A stretch of 64,000 nucleotides of DNA. It comes from Carnobacterium iners (GTDB lineage Bacteria > Bacillota > Bacilli > Lactobacillales > Carnobacteriaceae). The notes beneath the pieces are model-generated. The model had not been told where the DNA came from and did not search any database. It saw nothing but the letters and a program-made list of their open reading frames with translations. Positions within the stretch are counted from its first letter, which is position 1; the number at the start of each line of letters is the position of its first letter. Below, in pieces: positions 58,057-64,000 of this stretch. The DNA lies in assembly GCF_900177385.1 (NCBI RefSeq), contig NZ_FXBJ01000002.1, forward strand, positions 748,001 through 812,000. The letters are read 5' to 3'. The translations under genes and the position numbers were made by a program.

Positions 58057-59941
58057 ATGTGTGGATTTGTTGGATATGTATCGATTTATTCAGAACCATT
58101 AATCAAAAATCAAAAAAACTTGTCCAAAGGATGAACCGATCAATTGCCCATAGAGGCCCGGACGAAGAAGGTTACTATGTTGATGAATCTATCTCACTGG
58201 GATTTCGCCGATTAAGTATAATTGATGTTGAGCATGGTCATCAACTGTTGTCTTATAAAGAAGAACGGTACTGGATCATTTTTAACGGGGAAGTGTACAA
58301 TTATAAAGAGTTAAGAGATGAATTAATAACTAAAGGGCACTCCTTTCAGACAAATAGTGATACGGAAGTCATACTAGCTGCTTATGTAGAATACAAAGAA
58401 GAGGTAGTATCTAAATTACGCGGAATGTTTGCTCTTATTATCTGGGATAAACGAGAAAAAACATTTTTTGGAACTCGTGATCAGTTTGGTATCAAGCCGT
58501 TTTATTATGCCGTCGAAGATGAAGGACTTTATGTAGCTTCAAAAAAAGCGATTTTAAATGTGATTGGTGATAAAAAAATAGATCAAGTTGCTTTACAAAA
58601 TTACTTAACCTTTCAGTATGTACCAACTTCAAATACTCTACACAAAGCAATCAAAGAATTACCACCTGGACACTATATGACGAAGAAATTAAATGAAGAA
58701 ATAATAATTAAAAAGTATTGGCAGGCTGATTTTAAACCAGTACAGAAAACAGAAGACGTATTTGCTGCGGAAATAAAAAATAGCCTGTATGATTCAATTG
58801 AAAAGCATATGCAATCTGACATGACCGTAGGTTCTTTTCTATCAGGTGGAATCGATTCTTCCATTATTGTTGCGATAGCGAGAGAGTTCAACCCGAAATT
58901 AAAAACCCTATCCGTTGGATTTGAAAGAGAAGGATACACTGAGATCAATTTAGCAGAAGAAACTGCTGAAGAATTAAATGTTGAGAATTTTAGTCATACA
59001 ATTACAGCTCAAGAATTTATGGATGAGTTTCCAAGATTTGTGTGGCACATGGATGATCCATTGGCTGATCCAGCAGCTGCACCTCAATTTTTTCTATCTA
59101 AATTAGCTCGAAAACACGTGAAGGTAGCTTTGTCAGGTGAAGGTGCAGATGAAATATTTGGTGGTTATGGTATTTACAATGAACCGCATTCATTAAGACT
59201 ATTTGCTAATACAGGTCGGATAACAAACTACGCGATTAACCAGTTAGCTAGATTGATTCCTGAAGGAGTAAAGGGGAAAAGTTTTCTTTTAAGAGGCACA
59301 ACTTCCTTAGAGAACCGCTATGTTGGTAATGCTAAAATATTTGATGAATCTGAAAAAAACAAAGTTTTAACCAATTATAATATAAGCTATCCTTACAAAG
59401 CTGTGACAGAACCTTTGTACCAGCAAACCATTGGCTACAGTTCCATAGACAGAATGCAACTAATAGACATTAATACCTGGTTAAGTGGTGATTTATTATT
59501 AAATGCAGATAGAACAACGATGGCTCATGCATTGTAATTGAGAACACCTTTCTTAGATAAAGAAGTGTTTAAAGTTGCTCAACAAATTCCAGCTAATTTG
59601 AGAATTGCAAATGGAACAACGAAATATATTTTAAGGAAAGCTGTTGAAGGTATCGTTCCAGACAACGTCTTACATCGCAAAAAACTCGGATTCCCTGTTC
59701 CTATTCGTCACTGGCTTAAAGACGAAATGTATGAATGGGCTTTGAAAATTATCAATGATTCTCAAACTGGTCATTTAGTGAAAAAAAATACGTAGTAGAT
59801 TTATTGAATAAACATAGAATAGGCAAAAATGACTACTCTCGTAAAATATGGGTTATGTTGACATTTATGGTTTGGCATCGTATTTATGTCGAAGATAAAG
59901 TGGGATTTTTAATTGAACCTTCAAGTTATGCGGCAAAGTAA
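58057..59941 (+). pseudogene. asnB: Glutamine-dependent asparagine synthetase-like gene, broken
   Basis: ATG 58057 after AAAGGAGG gives MCGFVGYVSIYSEPLIKNQ, with the N-terminal Cys2 amidotransferase nucleophile. The frame breaks at a run of seven A (about 58112). It goes on as RSIAHRGPDEEGYYVD, SFLSGGIDSSIIVAI (ATP pyrophosphatase loop) and ALSGEGADEIFGGYG. A TAA at 59535 replaces the Glu of MAHALELRTPFLD, and a run of eight A at about 59781 shifts the last 50 residues (VVDLLNKHRIGKN). AsnB-type enzymes can also amidate peptidoglycan precursors, which would suit the neighbourhood. Confidence 0.85.
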
Positions 59942-60100
59942 TAATTCACTGCTAAGTTTAAATATAAAGAAGATTAAATAGTTACAAAAGGAAAAACTGA
60001 CCGACAGATAAATTTTTGAAAAATTTATTCATTAAGTTAATATGATTATGATGTTGTAGCGTTGATGTACGGATAAGAAAAAGGAATCGGAGGAATAGCC

Positions 60101-60331
60101 ATGTATGAGTGTCTAAGTTATTTAAATGGAGGAAGAATGGGAAATATGATGTTTATGGGAGTTTTCTGGATTTTATTTTTGTTTATAGCCGTGTTTTTAA
60201 TTCGGAAAGCTTTATCTGGTCAACAGAAAGAAATTTACTCTAGAGAAACACCTATAGAAGTTCTTCAGAAAGAATATGCAAAAGGAAACATTTCTGAAAA
60301 AGAATATCTAGAAAAGAAAAAAAATATGTAA
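60101..60331 (+). CDS. Small membrane protein with SHOCT domain
   Basis: A 76-residue protein with one helix (residues 17-38) and a C-terminal SHOCT motif (PIEVLQKEYAKGNISEKEYL). Such proteins are frequent next to metal and stress genes. GGAGGAATAGCC lies before ATG. Confidence 0.7.
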   Translation: MYECLSYLNGGRMGNMMFMGVFWILFLFIAVFLIRKALSGQQKEIYSRETPIEVLQKEYAKGNISEKEYLEKKKNM

Positions 60332-60360
60332 CCAAATGAATTTAAACAGTCCTTATCAAA

Positions 60361-60397
60361 AATAGTACTGCACTTTTATAAAAAGCGCAGTACTATT
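60361..60397. terminator. Bidirectional terminator
   Basis: The arms AATAGTACTGC and GCAGTACTATT form an 11-bp perfect stem between the convergent SHOCT and kinase genes. Confidence 0.75.
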
Positions 60398-60405
60398 GAT
60401 CTATA

Positions 60406-61800
60406 CTACTTTTTAACAGGGAGCACGATAGTAAATACCGATCCTTCTCCGTACTTACTTTGAGCCGTTATGCTTCCTTTATGAGCATTGACAATGCTTT
60501 TAACAATAGATAATCCAATTCCTTGACCGCTTAGATTAGTTTGTCTTGATGGATCAGACATATAAAATCTCTCGAAAATTCGTCCAACTTCTTGTGGATG
60601 GATTCCTTCTCCTGTGTCCGTAACTGTTAGGATGACTTGATTTTTTTCGTTACGAATCTTCAACGTTATACGTCCATCGTTTTGGGTGAACTTGATGGCA
60701 TTCGACAAAAGGTTCGTAATAAGCTGACTCATTTTATCTTTATCAGCAGTAAGAAAAAGCGGATTTCCATCTAATATATAATGAATACTTTTTTTTGCAA
60801 AAAGAGCTTCGAAATTAGTAGATATATTTTTAGAAAGAACATATAAGTCGAAAGAAGTTTTATGCAAAACATCTTGATGGCTTTCAATTTCATTAATCGT
60901 ATCGATACTTCCTATCAGACGGGTGATACGATTAACTTCATCATAACAAACCTGTAGTCTGTCATCCGTTACTTCCCATATTCCGTCTATCATAGCCTCA
61001 AGATTACCTTTTAATGTTGTTAATGGAGTTCTGATTTCATGAGCAATATCAGAAGATAATTGGTTCCTTATATCTTGTTGGTTTTCAAGCTGAGTAGACA
61101 AATCATTCACAGATAGAATGAGATCATCTATTTCTTTAATCTCCGTTTTCTCAGGAGACACACTTGTGTAATCTCCTTTAGAGATACCTTTTGTGAAATT
61201 CTTGACTTTTACTATAGGACCACTTATCTGTTTTGCAAACAATCCGGCAAAAAAGATTGAAAGAACTAATGCAACAGCGGCAACTATGATAAGATTTTTT
61301 TTCATGTCAGCGATAAAAAAAGCATCATGTTCTGAATAAGTTGTCGGTCCCACATAACTAAAGAGAACTTCCCCTATTTTTTCTTCTTTACTAAATAAAG
61401 GGAAGGTTTTATTAACAAAGTCATGGTTCATTTCACCCATCATATTGTTCATACGTGGTATGGTATCTTGTATTTTTTGTTTATTTTTTATTTCATCTGA
61501 AGTGCTAGGTTTCCAAAGTAATTTATTTTCATTATCATATACGTTCAATATGATTGAATTGTGTAAGGATTCGAACCCTATTTGTTCAAAGCCAGTAGTA
61601 TTTGGCCAACCTTTATTCTTTTTATAAATTGTTTCTAAATCATTGGTGTAAACTGCTAATTCTGAATCTTGTCTTGCAGCAACGTATTTAGCAAAGTGAT
61701 TATCCATTAAGGTTATTGTCATGATACTAAAGGCTCCGATTATAATAAAAGAAATCGAGATAAATGAAAATATAAACTGCCACTTAATTGTACGCTTCAT
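60406..61800 (-). CDS. Two-component sensor histidine kinase (copper-linked)
   Basis: A 464-residue kinase: membrane helices at about residues 8-30 and 155-185, an extracellular sensor of about 120 residues with MNNMMGEMNHDF (Met/His-rich, able to bind Cu), a HAMP region, HisKA with SSDIAHEIRTPLTTLKGN, and HATPase with LLSNAIKFTQND and VTDTGEGIHP. ATG 61800 follows GGTGGTG. It overlaps the regulator gene by 17 bases. Copper or envelope stress sensing is inferred from the sensor residues and the neighbours. Confidence 0.88.
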   Translation of the reverse strand: MKRTIKWQFIFSFISISFIIIGAFSIMTITLMDNHFAKYVAARQDSELAVYTNDLETIYKKNKGWPNTTGFEQIGFESLHNSIILNVYDNENKLLWKPSTSDEIKNKQKIQDTIPRMNNMMGEMNHDFVNKTFPLFSKEEKIGEVLFSYVGPTTYSEHDAFFIADMKKNLIIVAAVALVLSIFFAGLFAKQISGPIVKVKNFTKGISKGDYTSVSPEKTEIKEIDDLILSVNDLSTQLENQQDIRNQLSSDIAHEIRTPLTTLKGNLEAMIDGIWEVTDDRLQVCYDEVNRITRLIGSIDTINEIESHQDVLHKTSFDLYVLSKNISTNFEALFAKKSIHYILDGNPLFLTADKDKMSQLITNLLSNAIKFTQNDGRITLKIRNEKNQVILTVTDTGEGIHPQEVGRIFERFYMSDPSRQTNLSGQGIGLSIVKSIVNAHKGSITAQSKYGEGSVFTIVLPVKK

Positions 61801-62485
61801 CTTTTTCACCACCAAATCGATAACCCATGCCATAAACAGTTAAAATAAAATAAGGTTGTCTGGTATTATCTTCAATTTTTTGTCTTAAGTTTTTAATATG
61901 GGAATCAATGATACGATCAAGAACTTCAAACTCAATTCCTTTTACTGTTTCCAATAATTGTTCTCTAGAAAAAATTTGTTTTGGAGAGGCTGCTAAAAGC
62001 GTTAATAGTTCAAATTCTGTATGGGTCAAAACTACCTCTTGTTGAGTTTTTAAAACTTGTTTATTGCTAGGAAAGATTATTAAATCGCCTTTATTAAAAG
62101 ACCACTTAGTCTGTTGACTAATAGATGAACCCGAGCGACGTAAAACAGTTTCTACACGAGCTACCAATTCTTTGGGGCTGAAAGGTTTTACTACGTAATC
62201 ATCAGCACCAATTTGAAGGCCTTGTAAAATATCGTTTTCTGTTGATTTAGCCGTTAACATTATAATAGGAATATCAGACGATTTTCGTATATTTTGGCAA
62301 ATAACTGTTCCAGATACATCGGGTAACATGAGGTCTAGTATGATTAAATTTGGTTGTATCAATTCAAATTTTTTCATTGCATCTGTACCATTCAAAGCTC
62401 GGAATATCTGATAATTTTTTGTGGTTAAATAAGCTTCTACAATATCTAATATTTTGGGTTCATCGTCTACAATTAATATTTTCAA
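61784..62485 (-). CDS. OmpR/PhoB-type response regulator (copper-linked)
   Basis: A 233-residue regulator: receiver with the phospho-Asp in LIILDLMLPDVSG, TAKSTENDIL and the Lys in YVVKPFSPKELV; winged-helix output with LTHTEFELLTLL and DSHIKNLRQKIED. The start is best placed at TTG 62485: GGAGG lies eight bases upstream and the protein then begins KILIVDDEPKI, as usual; ATG 62518 would add 11 residues and include the ribosome site. Confidence 0.88.
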   Translation of the reverse strand: MKILIVDDEPKILDIVEAYLTTKNYQIFRALNGTDAMKKFELIQPNLIILDLMLPDVSGTVICQNIRKSSDIPIIMLTAKSTENDILQGLQIGADDYVVKPFSPKELVARVETVLRRSGSSISQQTKWSFNKGDLIIFPSNKQVLKTQQEVVLTHTEFELLTLLAASPKQIFSREQLLETVKGIEFEVLDRIIDSHIKNLRQKIEDNTRQPYFILTVYGMGYRFGGEKDEAYN

Positions 62486-62633
62486 GATAATTTCCTCCAT
62501 TACTTTTTCTATAATCATTACATATTTTTATTATAGAGTGACTAATTTCACGTTTTAAGGTATAGCAATAATATATGAAACGATTAGATAAAGAAAGCCT
62601 CTTTTAACTGATTTATTAGAAAGGAGGAGTTAT

Positions 62634-62777
62634 ATGTACTCTCTAGAAGAAACTTTTCAGAGTTATATGTTTACAAACGTAGTCAATGGTGATATGATTA
62701 GCTTACAGCCATGTGCTATTTTTGTCAAGAGATTTATCAAAATGTTATGTCCCGAAGGAAAGTATAGACCAACATAA
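62634..62777 (+). CDS. Small protein of 47 residues before the multicopper oxidase
   Basis: ATG 62634 follows AAAGGAGGAG at a good distance. The product has two Cys (QPCAIFVKRF and KMLCPEGKY) and no recognised family. It may be a real small protein or a translated leader for the oxidase gene 98 bases downstream. Confidence 0.45.
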   Translation: MYSLEETFQSYMFTNVVNGDMISLQPCAIFVKRFIKMLCPEGKYRPT

Positions 62778-62874
62778 ATATGAGTTTTAGTTTCACCAAA
62801 CGAAACAGTTTTATTTTTTGATTTCTAAAGAGTTATTAATCAGTTATTCAAAAATAGAGAAAGTAGGTGGAAAT

Positions 62875-64000
62875 ATGAGAAAAAATGTTATCTGGTACTT
62901 TGCTATAGGGTTGTCTTTAATAACGTTGATAGTCTATGCAGGATTTTTCTTCATAAATAGAGGAGAAACGTTCAATGAGAGCATTTTGAATACAGAAGTA
63001 CCGTTGAAGAATAGCCAAAAAGGAAAAGAAACAAAATTACCAATACCTCCTATATTAAAGGACAAGAATCCTGAAGAGGGAAAAGCGGAATTTGATTTAA
63101 AGGTACAAAACGGAAGAACAGAATTTTTTGAAGATCAAAAAACGGATACATTAGGTTACAATGGAAACTATTTAGGTCCAATTATAAAGGTAAACAAAGG
63201 CGATGAAGTAAAAATAAACGTAAATAATACACTAGATGAATCAACTACTATGCACTGGCATGGCTTAGAAGTTCCTGGTGAGATGGATGGTGGTCCGCAC
63301 CAAGGAATTGAACCTCAATCTACTTGGAGTCCATCCTTTACGATAAATCAACCTGCAGCAACACTATGGTATCACCCACATCTATTAGATAAGACGGGTG
63401 AACAAGTTTATAAAGGACTGGCTGGGCTTTTCTATATCGAAGATGAGAATTCAACTAAATTAGATATTCCAAAAAATCATGGTATAAACGACATTCCTTT
63501 AGTCGTACAAGATAAACGATTTACAGAAGATGGAGATATCCCTTATGAGTTAGATATGAGAGATACAATGGATGGATTTATGGGGGACACAATTTTAATC
63601 AATGGAGCAATAAGCCCTGAATTAGATGTTAAAAATGAACTTGTCAGACTAAGAATTTTAAATGGATCCAATGCTAGAGCCTATGATTTTAACTTTAGTG
63701 ATAACGCTACTTTTTATCAAATTGCTTCTGATGGAGGATTTTTAGAAAAAAGTGTCGAAATGACTAACGTAACTCTTGCGCCAGCTGAAAGAGCTGAAAT
63801 ACTTGTTGATTTTTCTAAGTATAAGTCAGGAGATAAAGTAACATTTAGAGATACTGAAAATAATATCATGACGATAAATATAATTGAAGAAAGTACTGAA
63901 AAAACAGAAGTTCCTAAAGAGTTGGTTGAAATACCAAAATACGATAAAGGTAAGATTGTTCGTTCAAGGGAATTTATTATGAGCGGATCGGGTCCGATGG
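62875..64000 (+). CDS. mco: Multicopper oxidase (3' end outside window)
   Basis: The visible 375 residues start with a membrane anchor (residues 5-25) and a cupredoxin domain holding the first trinuclear-site motifs: MHWHGLEVPGEMDGG and LWYHPHLLDKTGEQVYKGLA. The second domain begins with LINGAISPELDV and RILNGSNARAYDF. Such CueO/CotA-like enzymes oxidise toxic Cu(I) to Cu(II) outside the membrane. AGTAGGTGG precedes ATG. The other Cu ligands (HxxHxH and HCHxxxHxxxxM) would lie beyond the right edge. Confidence 0.9.
   Translation, partial: MRKNVIWYFAIGLSLITLIVYAGFFFINRGETFNESILNTEVPLKNSQKGKETKLPIPPILKDKNPEEGKAEFDLKVQNGRTEFFEDQKTDTLGYNGNYLGPIIKVNKGDEVKINVNNTLDESTTMHWHGLEVPGEMDGGPHQGIEPQSTWSPSFTINQPAATLWYHPHLLDKTGEQVYKGLAGLFYIEDENSTKLDIPKNHGINDIPLVVQDKRFTEDGDIPYELDMRDTMDGFMGDTILINGAISPELDVKNELVRLRILNGSNARAYDFNFSDNATFYQIASDGGFLEKSVEMTNVTLAPAERAEILVDFSKYKSGDKVTFRDTENNIMTINIIEESTEKTEVPKELVEIPKYDKGKIVRSREFIMSGSGPM

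Noticed and set aside
1..64000. tRNA or rRNA genes
   Set aside because: No cloverleaf with the conserved TTCGA-type T loop, and no rRNA core sequences, were recognised by eye; a tRNA search program would settle it.

Overview
The window is AT-rich DNA of a low-GC Gram-positive bacterium of the Lactobacillales. The gene set (mannose-family PTS, agmatine deiminase genes with a membrane LuxR regulator, maltose phosphorylase, CopY-type copper operon, Lit-type lipoprotein transacylase) suggests Carnobacterium or a close relative. The genus is inferred from gene content, not from a marker gene.

1-7.2 kb: a sugar-acid catabolic operon on the + strand. It holds the 3' end of an iron-dependent (glycerol-type) dehydrogenase, mannose-family PTS IIC, IID (broken at an 11-G tract), IIB, a membrane protein of unknown function and IIA. 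These are followed by mannonate dehydratase (uxuA), KDPG aldolase and a HAD phosphatase. 7.2-21 kb: housekeeping and accessory genes: a decayed TelA-like gene, TraX-like protein, GNAT, MATE pump, secreted C69 dipeptidase, nitroreductase/MarR pair with a perfect 14-bp inverted-repeat operator, a dicarboxylate/amino-acid symporter, a decayed lipoprotein, an orphan manganese-type binding lipoprotein and a DUF1295 protein. 21-25 kb: agmatine deiminase cluster aguR / aguB-aguD-aguA without the usual carbamate kinase aguC. 25-31 kb: maltose cluster with a LacI regulator, a permease remnant, a GH13 glucosidase and a GH65 phosphorylase. 31-34 kb: YczE-like protein, a divergent glucose-6-phosphate dehydrogenase and an AEC carrier.

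34.6-42.6 kb is a gene graveyard: a broken ECF sigma/anti-sigma pair, a NERD-domain helicase remnant, a tyrosine recombinase remnant, the 3' half of a class A beta-lactamase, an IS21 istB remnant and a truncated DUF3991/Toprim plasmid-type gene with a highly structured upstream region. An intact kinase-like gene lies among them. After an alpha/beta hydrolase and a small membrane protein comes an inactive IS4-type element with 16-bp terminal inverted repeats.

45.5 kb to the right edge is a copper island. copY-copA-copB are followed by a GAPDH paralogue that has lost its catalytic His, a small six-Cys protein and copZ. Next come a frameshifted lit, a small His/Met membrane protein, a MurE paralogue, a secreted M23 peptidase, an lgt paralogue, a broken asparagine synthetase, a SHOCT protein, a two-component system and a multicopper oxidase cut by the window end. 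The unusual feature is that copper export, chaperoning and oxidation are packed with genes for lipoprotein acylation (lgt, lit) and peptidoglycan synthesis or turnover (murE, M23, possibly asnB). This looks like a copper-responsive envelope-remodelling module; that reading is inference from gene context.

Many pseudogenes carry apparent one-base losses in homopolymers of 7 or more, which may be sequencing undercalls. Others carry in-frame nonsense codons or duplications that cannot be explained that way. No rRNA, tRNA or CRISPR array was recognised.
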